Source: Amarobacter sp035326025 (GTDB taxonomy: Bacteria > Chloroflexota > Dehalococcoidia > Tepidiformales > Tepidiformaceae). From it: a DNA stretch of 64,000 nucleotides. The notes beneath the pieces are model-generated. The model was not told the DNA's origin. It did no database searches and saw nothing but the letters and a program-made list of their open reading frames with translations. The DNA lies in contig DAOKYT010000008.1 of assembly GCA_035326025.1 (NCBI GenBank), forward strand, positions 1-64,000. The letters run 5' to 3'. A program made the position numbers and the translations under genes. Of the stretch, positions 33,648 to 42,557 are shown one piece after another (the first letter of the stretch is position 1; each line of letters opens with the position of its first letter).

Positions 33648-33653
33648 TACAAT
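33648..33653 (+). promoter_or_regulatory. -10 element upstream of the MoxR-Bat operon
   Basis: TACAAT, 30 bases before the TTG start at 33684. No good -35 is seen at the right distance. Unlike the leaderless cases, this message has a leader with a ribosome-binding site (ggagcag). Confidence 0.4.
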
Positions 33654-33683
33654 GCAGTTAGCCCTTTCGCCCCGGAGCAGTCA

Positions 33684-34673
33684 TTGGCCACCGGAGCCGC
33701 CCCGCTTTCCGCCACTGCCACCCGAGCCTCGGAAACCCTCGCGCGCGTTCGCGAGGAAGTCCACCGCGTCATCGTCGGCCAGGACGACCTGATCGACCGT
33801 TTGCTCGTCGGCATGCTCTGCCATGGTCACATTCTGGTCGAGGGCGTCCCCGGCCTGGCCAAGACCCTGACCGTGTCGACCCTCGCCCGCGCCCTGGACC
33901 TCAGGTACGTGCGCATCCAGTTCACGCCCGACCTCCTGCCCGCCGACCTGATGGGGACGGAGATTTTCAACGCCGCCGAGGGTCGTTTCACGGTGCGCCA
34001 GGGGCCCATTTTCGCCAACCTGGTGCTTGCCGATGAAGTGAACCGGGCACCCGCGAAGGTCCAATCCGCCCTCCTCGAGGCGATGCAGGAACGCCAGGTC
34101 TCCATCGGCGGCGAAACCTTCCCGCTCGAGGAGCCGTTCCTGGTGATGGCCACCATGAACCCCATCGAACAGGAGGGCACCTACCCACTGCCCGAGGCCC
34201 AGCTCGACCGCTTCCTCCTCAAGGTCAAGGTCGACTACCCCTCCCGCCAGGAGGAGCGCCAGATCCTCGAGATGAGCCTCAACGGGGCCGGCCCCGAGCC
34301 GCGCGTCGTCGCCACGCGTGAGGCACTCGCCGAGGCGAGCCGCGCCGTCCGCGAGGTCGCCATCGACGACGCCCTCAAGGACTACATCGTCCAGCTCGTG
34401 TACGCGACGCGGCGGCCCGCCGCCTACCGCCTCCCCGAGCTCCAGTCGCTCATCGGGTTCGGGGCATCGCCCCGGGCAAGCATCGCCCTGGCCCAGGCCG
34501 CCCGCGCTCACGCCTTCCTCCAGGGTCGCGCCTACACCACCCCCGACGATGTAAAGGCGCTGGCCCACGATGTCCTCCGCCACCGCATCGTCACCACCTA
34601 CGAAGCCGAGGCGGAGGAACTCACCACCGACGACCTGATCGACCGCGTGCTCGACGGGGTCGATGTCCCCTGA
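33684..34673 (+). CDS. MoxR-family AAA+ ATPase
   Basis: 329 residues from a TTG with ggagcag upstream; an in-frame extension to 33426 is Pro-rich and is rejected. Walker A GVPGLAKT, Walker B LVLADEVNRAP, sensor NPIEQEGTYPLPEAQLDRF and the lid domain are typical. MoxR ATPases act as chaperones with VWA proteins in maturing enzymes or cell-surface complexes. It leads the five-gene operon to 39314. Confidence 0.92.
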   Translation: MATGAAPLSATATRASETLARVREEVHRVIVGQDDLIDRLLVGMLCHGHILVEGVPGLAKTLTVSTLARALDLRYVRIQFTPDLLPADLMGTEIFNAAEGRFTVRQGPIFANLVLADEVNRAPAKVQSALLEAMQERQVSIGGETFPLEEPFLVMATMNPIEQEGTYPLPEAQLDRFLLKVKVDYPSRQEERQILEMSLNGAGPEPRVVATREALAEASRAVREVAIDDALKDYIVQLVYATRRPAAYRLPELQSLIGFGASPRASIALAQAARAHAFLQGRAYTTPDDVKALAHDVLRHRIVTTYEAEAEELTTDDLIDRVLDGVDVP

Positions 34674-34694
34674 ACGCCGAACGGGGGCCCGCCG

Positions 34695-35660
34695 ATGAGG
34701 CTGCCATTCCGCCGCCGCCCGCCAACTGACCCCCGCCGGGACCGCGCCAGGATGGGGAGCGCCCAATCCACCGGGCCCGGGCGCATCCCGCCGGAACTGC
34801 TCGACCGCGTCCGCGCCATCGAAATCAAGGCGCGGCGCCTGGTGAACAGCCTGTTCCTCGGTGAGTATCATGCGGTCTTCCGTGGCCGCGGCCTCGAATT
34901 CGACGAGCTGCGGCCCTACGTGCCCGGCGACGATGTCCGCTCGCTCGATTGGAAGGCCTACGCGCGCACCGGCCAGGCCTCCATCCGCCGCTACCGCGAG
35001 GACCGCGACCTCACCGTCCTGTTCGCTGTCGATGTCAGCGCATCGCAGCGGGCAGGGGCCCTCGATCAGAGCAAGTCCGACCTTGCCGCCGAGGTTTGCG
35101 CCGTGCTCGCGCTCGCGGCCATCCGCAACAAGGACAGGGTCGGCCTGCTCCTGTTCGCCAGCAAGCCGGAGCGCTACGTCCGGCCGTCGGGCGGCGCCAC
35201 CCACGTCCTCCGCGTCGTGCGCGAGATGCTCTGGGCTCGCCCGGAAACCACCGGCACCGATATCGGCGCCGCCCTCGAATACCTCACCGGCGTCCAGAAG
35301 CGCCGCGCCACCGTCTTTCTCGTCTCCGACTTCCTCGCGAGCATCGACCCCCGCCAGCTCCGCGCCGCCGCGCGCCGCCACGACATCATCGCCCTCCGCG
35401 TCCGCGAGCCCATCGACGAGCGACTCCCCGATGCCGGCATCATCACCCTCGCCGATAGCGAGAGCGGCCAGCCGGCCGAAATCGATACCGGGAGCCGGTC
35501 CGTCCGCGAGGCCTATGCCCGCCGCGTGGCCGAGCTCGACGAGGAACGAAAGCGCCTCTTCGGCGCCATCGGCATCGACGAGATCCCGCTCATGGTCGGG
35601 GTCGACTACGTCCCCGCATTGTTGCGGTTCTTCAGGCGCCGGACGGTGGGTGCCGCGTGA
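34695..35660 (+). CDS. DUF58 domain protein
   Basis: 321 residues. The DUF58 signature is LGEYHAVFRGRGLEFDELRP, YVPGDDVRSLDWKAYARTG, then a VWA-like fold with a DxSxS-type MIDAS (VDVSASQRAG). No membrane segment, so it is cytoplasmic. Partner of MoxR in this type of operon. Its stop overlaps the next GTG (GTGA). Confidence 0.9.
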   Translation: MRLPFRRRPPTDPRRDRARMGSAQSTGPGRIPPELLDRVRAIEIKARRLVNSLFLGEYHAVFRGRGLEFDELRPYVPGDDVRSLDWKAYARTGQASIRRYREDRDLTVLFAVDVSASQRAGALDQSKSDLAAEVCAVLALAAIRNKDRVGLLLFASKPERYVRPSGGATHVLRVVREMLWARPETTGTDIGAALEYLTGVQKRRATVFLVSDFLASIDPRQLRAAARRHDIIALRVREPIDERLPDAGIITLADSESGQPAEIDTGSRSVREAYARRVAELDEERKRLFGAIGIDEIPLMVGVDYVPALLRFFRRRTVGAA

Positions 35661-36559
35661 GGCGCGCGGCCGCTGTCGCCATGTTCGCCGGCCTGTTCGG
35701 GCTGCTCCCGGCCATCCTGTCCGCGCAGGAGCCAACTGCGGATCGCGTCGAGCTCCGTCGCTCATCGGCGCTCATCGGCGAACACCTGCCCGCGACGATC
35801 TTTGTCACGGCGCCAGCCGGCGCCGAGGTCGAGCTCACTCCCGGCACCCCGTCGTGGGCCGGCGTCGAGCTGGTCACCTCCGAATCGCCCACCGTTGTCA
35901 ACCGCGGCGCCGAATCGCTCTGGGTGTTCGAAGTCGTGCTCGCGCCATTCCTGCCCGGCGACATTGCGCTCTCCCCGGCCATCGCGATCGTCTCGGGCGC
36001 CGACGTCACGACGCGCGCGTTGCCGGCCGTCCAGGTCACGGTGCTGCCCACGCTCGGGCCAGGTGACCCGCTCGAACTAACCCCGCTGGCCTCGCCAGTC
36101 GCCATCGACGGGGCCGGGTCGCCGCTGCTCCGGCCAGCCATCGCCGTGGCGGGCGTGCTCGGGGTCGCCCTCGTCCTCATTGGAGGCTGGCTGCTCGCCA
36201 GGCGCTGGGCCCGGCGGCCCCGGCAGGTTCCCGCGCCAATGCCCACCGCGCCGGAGATCCCGGGGTTGCACGCGGCCGAAGCAGTCATCGACTCCGACCC
36301 AGTCTCCGCTTACCGGGTCATGTCGCTGGTGGTGAAGACGGAGCTCGCCCAGCGTTACGGCCTCCGCGCGACTGCCCTCACCAGCACCGAGCTCCGCCGC
36401 CGCCTGGAAGAACAGGGCATCGACCGCTGGCAGGCGCGACTGGTCGGCGGCCTCCTCGATGAGTGCGATGCCGTGGTTTATGCCGGCTATCGGCCCGCGG
36501 CCGAGCGCCGCCGGGCCGACCTCGTCATGGCCCGCGAAATCGTGGAGGTGAGCGCCTGA
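35657..36559 (+). CDS. BatD-like exported protein with cytoplasmic tail
   Basis: 300 residues from a GTG overlapping the DUF58 stop. Signal peptide (VAMFAGLFGLLPAILSAQE), a beta-rich outer domain to about residue 145, a membrane helix at about 158-178 (IAVAGVLGVALVLIGGWLLA) and a cytoplasmic helical tail that resembles the DUF4381/DUF4129 type. This BatD-like layout recurs in aerotolerance (Bat) operons. The exact family is not certain. Confidence 0.65.
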   Translation: MRRAAAVAMFAGLFGLLPAILSAQEPTADRVELRRSSALIGEHLPATIFVTAPAGAEVELTPGTPSWAGVELVTSESPTVVNRGAESLWVFEVVLAPFLPGDIALSPAIAIVSGADVTTRALPAVQVTVLPTLGPGDPLELTPLASPVAIDGAGSPLLRPAIAVAGVLGVALVLIGGWLLARRWARRPRQVPAPMPTAPEIPGLHAAEAVIDSDPVSAYRVMSLVVKTELAQRYGLRATALTSTELRRRLEEQGIDRWQARLVGGLLDECDAVVYAGYRPAAERRRADLVMAREIVEVSA

Positions 36560-37494
36560 TGGAGTTCGCGCTGCCCGCCGCGCTTGGCCTGGCCTTGCTT
36601 GCCCTGCCCGTCGCCTGGCTCGCGCGCCGCCGCGCCCGCGGCTACCCCGTCCCCACGACCGCGCCCCTGGCCGGCATCGCTCCCGGCTGGCGCCTGCGAG
36701 CCGCCCGGGCGCTTCCCGCGCTTCGTGTCCTCGCGGTCGTGGCCCTCGCGGTGGCGATCGCCGGCCCCCGCAAGGGCAACGCCACCGCCGTCATTCCCGG
36801 CGAGGGCATCGACATCGCCCTCTCGCTCGACATCTCCAGTTCCATGCAACAGCGCTTTGGCGACTCCACTCGCCTGGATGTCACCAGGGAGGTCGTTCGC
36901 GAGTTCATCAAGGGCAGGGAGAACGACCGCATCGGCCTCGTTGTCTTCCAAAAGGACTCGATGCCGCTTTCGCCGCCCAGCCTGGACTACGCGGCCCTCG
37001 ACCGCATGATCGCGGACCTCGAAAGCGGGCTCCTGCCCGATGGCACGGGCATCGGCGTCGGCCTGGCTGACGCTCTCAACATGCTCCAGGACTCCACCGC
37101 CGCCAGCCGCATCGTCATCCTCCTGACGGACGGTGAACATAACGCGGACTCGATCAGCCCCGAGGCGGCGGCCGACCTCGCCGTCGCCCTCAAGATCCGT
37201 GTCTACACCATCGGCGTCGTCTCGGGGGATAGCCCCTTCGGCCGCCAGGAGATCGATGAGGAGCTCCTCCAGGAAATCGCGGACCGCACCAACGCCCGGT
37301 ACTTCGCCGCCAGCAGCCCCCAGGCCCTCGCCGATGTCTACGAGGAAATCGGCAAGCTCGAGACGAGCCGCATCAGCCGCGAGTCGTTCGAACGGTTCAC
37401 GGAGATGGCGCCATGGTTCGCCGCGACGGCGGCCGGCCTGCTCCTCCTCGAACTCGTCCTCCGGGGCACTCTGCTGAGGAGGTCGCCAGCGTGA
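36559..37494 (+). CDS. batA: VWA-domain membrane protein, BatA type
   Basis: 311 residues from the ATG at 36559, overlapping the previous stop (TGATG). Helices near residues 6-20 and 50-66 come first; then a VWA domain with MIDAS DISSSMQQ (DxSxS), ILLTDGEHNAD and a terminal helix (FAATAAGLLLLELVLRG). It binds metal and partner proteins at the membrane. Coupled on both sides to the Bat-like genes. Confidence 0.9.
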   Translation: MEFALPAALGLALLALPVAWLARRRARGYPVPTTAPLAGIAPGWRLRAARALPALRVLAVVALAVAIAGPRKGNATAVIPGEGIDIALSLDISSSMQQRFGDSTRLDVTREVVREFIKGRENDRIGLVVFQKDSMPLSPPSLDYAALDRMIADLESGLLPDGTGIGVGLADALNMLQDSTAASRIVILLTDGEHNADSISPEAAADLAVALKIRVYTIGVVSGDSPFGRQEIDEELLQEIADRTNARYFAASSPQALADVYEEIGKLETSRISRESFERFTEMAPWFAATAAGLLLLELVLRGTLLRRSPA

Positions 37495-39314
37495 CCGGCC
37501 TGACGTTTGCCCACCCCTGGGTACTCGCTATGCTGCCGCTGGTGCCGCTCGCCTTCGGCGTCTGGCTGTGGGGCGTGCGGCGAGGCTACCGGCGCGCGGC
37601 CCAGGTTTCGCGCGTTCGCGCCGCCGCGCCGCCGTACCTGGCGGCCGTGCTCTTCGCTCTCGCGGTGTCCGCGGCCATCGCCGCCGCGGCTCAACCGCGC
37701 TCGGGTACCAAGGACTCTCGCATCCCGCGCACCGGCGCCGACCTGGTCGTCGTCGTCGATGTCTCCCGCAGCATGGATGCGCGTGATATCGTCCCCAGCC
37801 GCCTCCAGGCCGCCAAGGACACCGTGAAAGCCACGCTCACCCGTCTCGGGGGCGACCGCGTCGGCCTCGTGGTGTTCGCCGGCAGCGCTCGAACGCGCTT
37901 CCCCCTCACCACCGACTTCGCCGCCGCCACCCGCGTGATCGATTCGCTGGCCACTGGCGTCGTCTTCGTCGAGGGCGGAACCTCGGCAGGGCTCGGCCTC
38001 CAGGAGGCCGTCAGTCTCCTCAGCGACCAGGGCGCCTCCGGCCGCGTCATCCTCCTCCTCACTGACGGTGATGACCTCGGAGGCGACCCCGCCGCGGCTG
38101 CGCTGGCGGTCCAGCAGTCCGGCGCCGAGCTGCTTGTCGCCGGCGTGGGCACGCCCGATGGCGCGACCATCCCCGTGCTCGACTTCCGCACCCGCACCGA
38201 GCAGCCCCTTCTCGACGAATCCGGCCAGCCCGTCGTCACGCGCCTGGACGAGCCCTTCCTGCGCGCGCTGGCGGTCGCGGCCGGGGGACGCTACCTGGGC
38301 GCGGATCTCTCGATCGTGCCGGGCATCGTCGATGGCCGGCTCCAGTCGGTCGAGCGCGCACAGGTCGATGCCCGCCCCACCGCAATCCCGATCGAGCGCT
38401 ACCGCTACTTCGCGGGCGCCGCCCTCGCCCTTCTCGTGCTCGGGGCGCTGGCCGAGCGCATCGGGCGCGGTGGCTGGCGAAAAGCGGCAACCGTGGCCCT
38501 CACTGCGCTCCTGCTTTCTGGCTGCGCCACGGGCGCCTACGAAGCCAACGAAGCCGGCAGGGACGCCCTCGCCCGCGGCGACCACGCAGCCGCCATCGAG
38601 AAGTTCCTCGAAGCGCAGGTCGAACGGCCGGACGATCCTGACGTCGCCATCAACCTCGCCGCCGCCTACCACGCCGCCGGTCGCTACGACGAGGCGATCT
38701 TCGCTGCACGGAGGGCGCTCCCGTCCAACAACGCCGACACCCGGGCGCGCGCCTATGCCAGCATCGGCCATCACCAGTTCTCCGCGGGCCGTCTCCCCGA
38801 GGCGCTGGAAGCATTCCGGCGCGCCCTCCTCGAAGTGCCCACCGACGATTCCCGGCACGACTACGAGGTGGTCCTCCGGCTGCTCTACCCGCCCACGCCA
38901 CCGCCGGGCACGGAGAGTCCGGCTCCCGGGCCGGGCGATGCCACCCCCCGGCCCGGCGAACAGCCAACCGCCCAGCCTGGAGCATCGCCGTCCGCCCCCG
39001 GCGCCGGGCCCGGACAGGAGTCGCCAACGGCCGGTGTGGGCACACCCGGTCCAGGCGCCCCGGGAGCCGGCTCACCTTCCCCGAGTCCCGCGACCCCCGC
39101 GCCCGGCGGGAATGGCACCCCGCCCCTCACGCTCGACCAGCTCGAACGCCAGATCCGCGATATCGACCGGCAGGTCACGCGCCTCATCGAGGAAGCCGGG
39201 GAGACGCCCACGCCCGCCGAGGCGCTGGAAATCCTCGACCTGCTGGCCGAGCGCGCCCGCATCGCCGCCCTGCGCGATGCCCTCGGCGGCGCCGTCTCGC
39301 CCAACGATTACTGA
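37491..39314 (+). CDS. BatB-type VWA protein fused to a lipoprotein-like TPR region
   Basis: 607 residues from a GTG overlapping the batA stop. Residues 9-27 and 49-67 are helices; 83-280 is a VWA domain (MIDAS DVSRSM, 90-95; LLLTDGDD). A helix follows at about 305-322, then VALTALLLSGCATGAYEANE (335-354), which looks like the signal and lipobox (LLSGC, C345) of a lipoprotein now buried inside the chain. TPR repeats cover about 355-462, a Pro/Gly/Ala linker 467-545 and a coiled segment to the end. It matches BatB and BatC joined. Confidence 0.88.
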   Translation: MTGLTFAHPWVLAMLPLVPLAFGVWLWGVRRGYRRAAQVSRVRAAAPPYLAAVLFALAVSAAIAAAAQPRSGTKDSRIPRTGADLVVVVDVSRSMDARDIVPSRLQAAKDTVKATLTRLGGDRVGLVVFAGSARTRFPLTTDFAAATRVIDSLATGVVFVEGGTSAGLGLQEAVSLLSDQGASGRVILLLTDGDDLGGDPAAAALAVQQSGAELLVAGVGTPDGATIPVLDFRTRTEQPLLDESGQPVVTRLDEPFLRALAVAAGGRYLGADLSIVPGIVDGRLQSVERAQVDARPTAIPIERYRYFAGAALALLVLGALAERIGRGGWRKAATVALTALLLSGCATGAYEANEAGRDALARGDHAAAIEKFLEAQVERPDDPDVAINLAAAYHAAGRYDEAIFAARRALPSNNADTRARAYASIGHHQFSAGRLPEALEAFRRALLEVPTDDSRHDYEVVLRLLYPPTPPPGTESPAPGPGDATPRPGEQPTAQPGASPSAPGAGPGQESPTAGVGTPGPGAPGAGSPSPSPATPAPGGNGTPPLTLDQLERQIRDIDRQVTRLIEEAGETPTPAEALEILDLLAERARIAALRDALGGAVSPNDY

Positions 39315-39353
39315 GCGGCGCCACCCCCGCGGCCGGCCGCGCCCACGCTGTCG

Positions 39354-39359
39354 TACACT
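39354..39359 (+). promoter_or_regulatory. -10 element of the RAM-domain gene
   Basis: TACACT (context cgTACACTggcccc) ends 6 bases before the ATG at 39366; no ribosome-binding site. Suggests a leaderless message. Confidence 0.45.
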
Positions 39360-39365
39360 GGCCCC

Positions 39366-39611
39366 ATGCGCGCAGTGTTCGTGATGGTGAAGACCGATCC
39401 CGGCCACACCACCGAGGTGGCCAACCGCATCGCCGAAGTCGAGAGCTTCTCCGAGTGCTACTCGATCACGGGCCAATACGACCTCCTGGTGAAGCTCTAT
39501 ATCAACGACGTCGATAGCCTGGGCCGCCTCATCGAGAAGCAGATCCACTCCATCCCGCACATACGCGATACGTTCACCATCCTCACCTTCGAGGCATTCG
39601 GAGTCCGGTAA
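39366..39611 (+). CDS. Stand-alone Lrp/AsnC ligand-binding (RAM) domain protein
   Basis: 81 residues: AVFVMVKTDPGHTTEVANRI, CYSITGQYDLLVKLYINDVD, and IRDTFTILTFEAFG. This is the whole effector domain of Lrp/AsnC regulators without the DNA-binding HTH. Such stand-alone domains form rings that bind amino acids; their function is poorly known. ctaG follows after 6 bases. Confidence 0.88.
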   Translation: MRAVFVMVKTDPGHTTEVANRIAEVESFSECYSITGQYDLLVKLYINDVDSLGRLIEKQIHSIPHIRDTFTILTFEAFGVR

Positions 39612-39617
39612 TCGCCC

Positions 39618-40520
39618 GTGGAACGTGCCCCCGGCGTGGCCGAAATACTGTCCCACTGGTCATGGGACCTCCCATGGCTCGGCCTCGGCGCGCTCGCGGC
39701 GGGCGCCTACCTCCAGGCCTGGAGCCGAGCCCGCCGCCGCGGCACGCCGCACCCCGCCTGGCGAGCCTCGACGTTCGTGGCGGGGGTCACCGTCATGCTG
39801 CTTGCAGTGCTCTCCCCCATGGAGCACTACGGGAACGTCTTGCTCTGGGCGAACTTCACGGGCTTTCTGTTCATCACCATGATCGCGCCGCCGCTCATCC
39901 TGCTCGGCGCGCCCCTCACCCTTGCCTTTCGCGTGGCCGGCCCGGCCCGGCGCCGGCTGCTCCGCGGTGCCTATCGCAACCGTGCCGTGGCAGCCATCAC
40001 CTTCCCGGTGGTGACGTGGCTCGGCTTCGCCGTCGTCACCTATGCCTGGCAATTCACGGCGCTCACCGGCGAGGCGGCCTCGAACGTCTTCCTGCGCGAC
40101 CTCCAACAGGCCACGCTGCTCCTGGCCGGGCTCCTCTTCTGGTCGCCGGTTCTTGCTGCCGACCCGCTTCGCTGGCGCATGCCCTACCCGCTGCGAGCGC
40201 TCTACGTGGCGGTCGAAATGGCGCACAAAGCCCTCTTCGGAGGTATGTTCCTGGGCATGAGCACGGCCATGCACGAGCGCTTCGCGGCGAACGCGCCCGC
40301 CTGGGCACCCGCCGCCATCACCGACCAGCGCATGGCCATCCTGGTCCTTTGGCTCGGCGGGAACCTGGTCTTCGTTGCCGCGCTCGCCGCGCTCGTACTG
40401 GGCTGGGTGCGCTACGAACAACGCAACCAGCACCGCACTGACTGGCGGCTCCGCCTCCAGCGCGAGGCCGCCGAACGCCGGCGCAAGGCGCTGGAGCAGG
40501 TCTTTACCCGGCCCGTGTGA
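39618..40520 (+). CDS. ctaG: Cytochrome c oxidase assembly protein, CtaG (caa3) type
   Basis: 300 residues from a GTG. About seven membrane helices and the family markers VLSPMEHYGNVLLWANFTGF, MIAPPLILLGAPLTL, and KALFGGMFLGMSTAMHERF; a final basic cytoplasmic tail. Proteins of this type help insert copper into cytochrome oxidase. No oxidase gene lies in the window. Confidence 0.88.
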   Translation: MERAPGVAEILSHWSWDLPWLGLGALAAGAYLQAWSRARRRGTPHPAWRASTFVAGVTVMLLAVLSPMEHYGNVLLWANFTGFLFITMIAPPLILLGAPLTLAFRVAGPARRRLLRGAYRNRAVAAITFPVVTWLGFAVVTYAWQFTALTGEAASNVFLRDLQQATLLLAGLLFWSPVLAADPLRWRMPYPLRALYVAVEMAHKALFGGMFLGMSTAMHERFAANAPAWAPAAITDQRMAILVLWLGGNLVFVAALAALVLGWVRYEQRNQHRTDWRLRLQREAAERRRKALEQVFTRPV

Positions 40521-40526
40521 CGCCCC

Positions 40527-41027
40527 TCAGCGGTAGTTGCCGAACTTCAGCTCGATCCCGTAGTCCTGTTGCTTCAGGTCCGCAATCACCTGCTGCAGCT
40601 CGTCGCGGCTCGGCGCGCTCACCCGGACCGCGTCGCCCTGGATCTGGGCCTGCGCCTTCTTGTACTTCTGGTCCTTCACGAACTTGACGATCTTCTTCGC
40701 GATGTCCTGCTCGATGCCCTGGACCAGCGTGATCTCCTGCCGGATCGTCCCGCCCGAAGCCTTCTGCGGCGTCCCCCGCACGAGGTTCTTGACCGGCACA
40801 TTCCGCGCGATGAGACGCTGGCTCAGTACCTGCCACATCGCCTCGAGCTTGTAGTCGTCTGCCGCATGCAGGCCTATTTTCGTCGCCCCGTGGTCATAGT
40901 CGATCTCCGCGACGACGTTCTTGAAGTCGAACCGCGTGGAGATCTCCTTCCGCGCCTGGTTCACGGCGTTCGCGACCTCTTGCAGGTCGCAGCCTGTGGT
41001 GATGTCAAACGATTCATCTTTCGCCAT
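40527..41027 (-). CDS. yajQ: YajQ-family cyclic-di-GMP-binding protein
   Basis: 166 residues from the ATG at 41027 (MAKDESFDITTGCDLQEVAN). The full family pattern is present: ISTRFDFKNVVAEIDYD, two RNP-like ferredoxin folds, TIRQEITLVQGIEQDIAKKIVKF and the end LKQQDYGIELKFGNYR. In some proteobacteria YajQ homologues bind c-di-GMP and act with a transcription factor; here the role is inferred. Convergent with ctaG, 6 bases apart. Confidence 0.93.
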   Translation of the reverse strand: MAKDESFDITTGCDLQEVANAVNQARKEISTRFDFKNVVAEIDYDHGATKIGLHAADDYKLEAMWQVLSQRLIARNVPVKNLVRGTPQKASGGTIRQEITLVQGIEQDIAKKIVKFVKDQKYKKAQAQIQGDAVRVSAPSRDELQQVIADLKQQDYGIELKFGNYR

Positions 41028-41101
41028 GGCTCCAAGGGTACCGGGCATGGTGCGGGTATCGCACGCCCAGCACGTACCGGTGATGTGATGCTGTTCAGGC
41101 G

Positions 41102-41370
41102 AGCGGCGGCAGACGCTCGCGCGGCGCGGGCCACTGCATCCGCGTCGATACAGTGGCGCTGCTCCACACGGGCGGGGCATCACCGGCTCAGATTGAGGAC
41201 CAGGTATTCCCACGGCGGTCCCTTGCCCGGGTTCACGCGGCCCTCGCCCACCACTTCGCGGACCGTGAAGCCATCGATCAGCAGATCGATGACGATGACC
41301 GGCGATACGAGTCCATGGCAGAGATGCTGCGGGCCGGGGGCCAGGGCCGTCCGGTGAAGTGCTATTCGCC
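41102..41370 (+). pseudogene. Remnant of a DUF433 antitoxin gene
   Basis: In the 426-base stretch between yajQ and the SDR gene, the + strand reads GHCIRVDTVALLHTGGASPA, QIEDQ, RRSLARVHAALAHHFADREA and IDQQIDDDDRRY, the order of the DUF433 (VapB45-like antitoxin) core G-RI-VDT-ALLH-GxSPxEI ... L-VHAALAYY-DxREEID. No start codon is found before it and a stop lies at 41081, so the N-terminus is lost. About 15 bases further, in another frame, YLDEDFV (41374-41394) recalls the start of the partner DUF5615 toxin, but this is weak. Nothing else is seen in the stretch. Confidence 0.5.
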
Positions 41371-41407
41371 TGATACCTCGATGAGGACTTCGTCCGGAAG
41401 GGGCCCC

Positions 41408-41429
41408 GGCCCCGGCGACCGCCGGGGCC
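41408..41429 (-). terminator. GC-rich hairpin after the SDR gene
   Basis: Perfect 9-base stem ggccccggc/gccggggcc with loop gacc, 25 bases past the SDR stop on the - strand. No T-tract follows, so intrinsic termination is uncertain. Confidence 0.4.
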
Positions 41430-41453
41430 GCGCCCCGGTCGTCGTGCAGCCCC

Positions 41454-42407
41454 CTACTTTCCCTCGGCCGGTTTCGGGTTTACCAGACCGGCGCCCAGCG
41501 TGGTCGGGAACACCCTGGCCAGCGAGTCCAGGTCCCAGCCGCCCTCTTTGTAGATCGTCCGCTCGCGCTGCGGGAGGCTCATCAGGCTGATTTCGTTCCC
41601 GCCCACGATGAAGTCGCGCCCGTTGACGTTCGCTGCTTCGTCCAGGCACAGGTAGACCACCAGCGGCGCGACGAGTTCCGGCGCCATGGCCGCAATCCCG
41701 GTTACTGCCTGCGCGGTCGAGCCCGCCGGGGCTGTTGCCCCCCCGCCAGCCTGCGCCGCCAGCTGCTCGCGCCGCTGCCGTGCCGCTTCCATCTCGGGGC
41801 TCAGCGTCAGCCGCGTCGCCGCGCGCGGGCGGATGGCGTTCGCCGTCACCCCGTACTTGCCGAGGTCGAGCGCCAGCGTTCGCGTCAGCCCAACGATGCC
41901 CTCCTTGGCCGCTGAGTAGTTCGCCTGGCCAAGGTTCCCCAGTCCGGACTCCGACGCTGTGTTCACAATCCGGCCGCCGCGCTGCTGCCGGAAGACGATC
42001 GACGCGTACCGGGTGATCGTGAAGTGCCCCTTCAGGTGCACCGCGATCACCGTATCCCACTCCTCTTCGGTCATGTTGAAGATGATCCGGTCGCGCAGGA
42101 TGCCTGCGTTGTTCACCAGGATGTCCAGGCGCCCGAACGTGTCGAGTGCCTGCTTCACCATCGCTTCGCCATCGGCCATCGAAGCCACGTTTCCGTAGTT
42201 CGCGACCGCATCGCCGCCCATCTCCTTGATTTCGGCGACCACCTCATCGGCTGGCGACGTTGTGCCGCCTTCTCCTGTGACGCTGCCGCCGAAGTCGTTG
42301 ACGACGACCTTCGCGCCCTCTTTCGCCAGGAGGAGCGCTTCGCCCCTCCCGATGCCCCGGCCCGCCCCTGTAACAATAGCGACCCTGCCTGCAAGCCTTC
42401 CGGCCAT
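41454..42407 (-). CDS. Short-chain dehydrogenase, peroxisomal MFE-2-like
   Basis: 317 residues. Rossmann motif VTGAGRGIGRGEALL, then VVVNDFGG and a loop, NNAGILRDR, S...YxxxK active site (ANYSAAKEG). The NDFGG-type loop and LRDRIIFNMTEEEWD are characteristic of (R)-3-hydroxyacyl-CoA dehydrogenases of the HSD17B4/MFE-2 group. The C-terminal extension after about residue 250 is shared with the paralogue at 59335. A good ribosome-binding site (ccaggaga) precedes the ATG. Exact substrate unknown. Confidence 0.9.
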   Translation of the reverse strand: MAGRLAGRVAIVTGAGRGIGRGEALLLAKEGAKVVVNDFGGSVTGEGGTTSPADEVVAEIKEMGGDAVANYGNVASMADGEAMVKQALDTFGRLDILVNNAGILRDRIIFNMTEEEWDTVIAVHLKGHFTITRYASIVFRQQRGGRIVNTASESGLGNLGQANYSAAKEGIVGLTRTLALDLGKYGVTANAIRPRAATRLTLSPEMEAARQRREQLAAQAGGGATAPAGSTAQAVTGIAAMAPELVAPLVVYLCLDEAANVNGRDFIVGGNEISLMSLPQRERTIYKEGGWDLDSLARVFPTTLGAGLVNPKPAEGK

Positions 42408-42544
42408 GTTCCTGATTCTCCTGGAATGGTGTTGTCCTTAGGCCCTCGCAACCGCTCATGCGGTAGTTCAGGCCTGCTGTACGAGCGTGCCAACTCTAGC
42501 AAAGCGCGCGCTGGATGTCCCCCGCCCATTTCCCGGCCACCGGC

Positions 42545-42550
42545 TACGAT
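42545..42550 (+). promoter_or_regulatory. -10 element of the PIG-L deacetylase gene
   Basis: TACGAT, 7 bases before the ATG at 42558, with no ribosome-binding site; leaderless type. Confidence 0.4.
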
Positions 42551-42557
42551 CGCCGCG

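Noticed and set aside
33681..35765. 694-residue frame on the - strand opposite moxR and the DUF58 gene
   Set aside because: Antisense shadow of identified genes.
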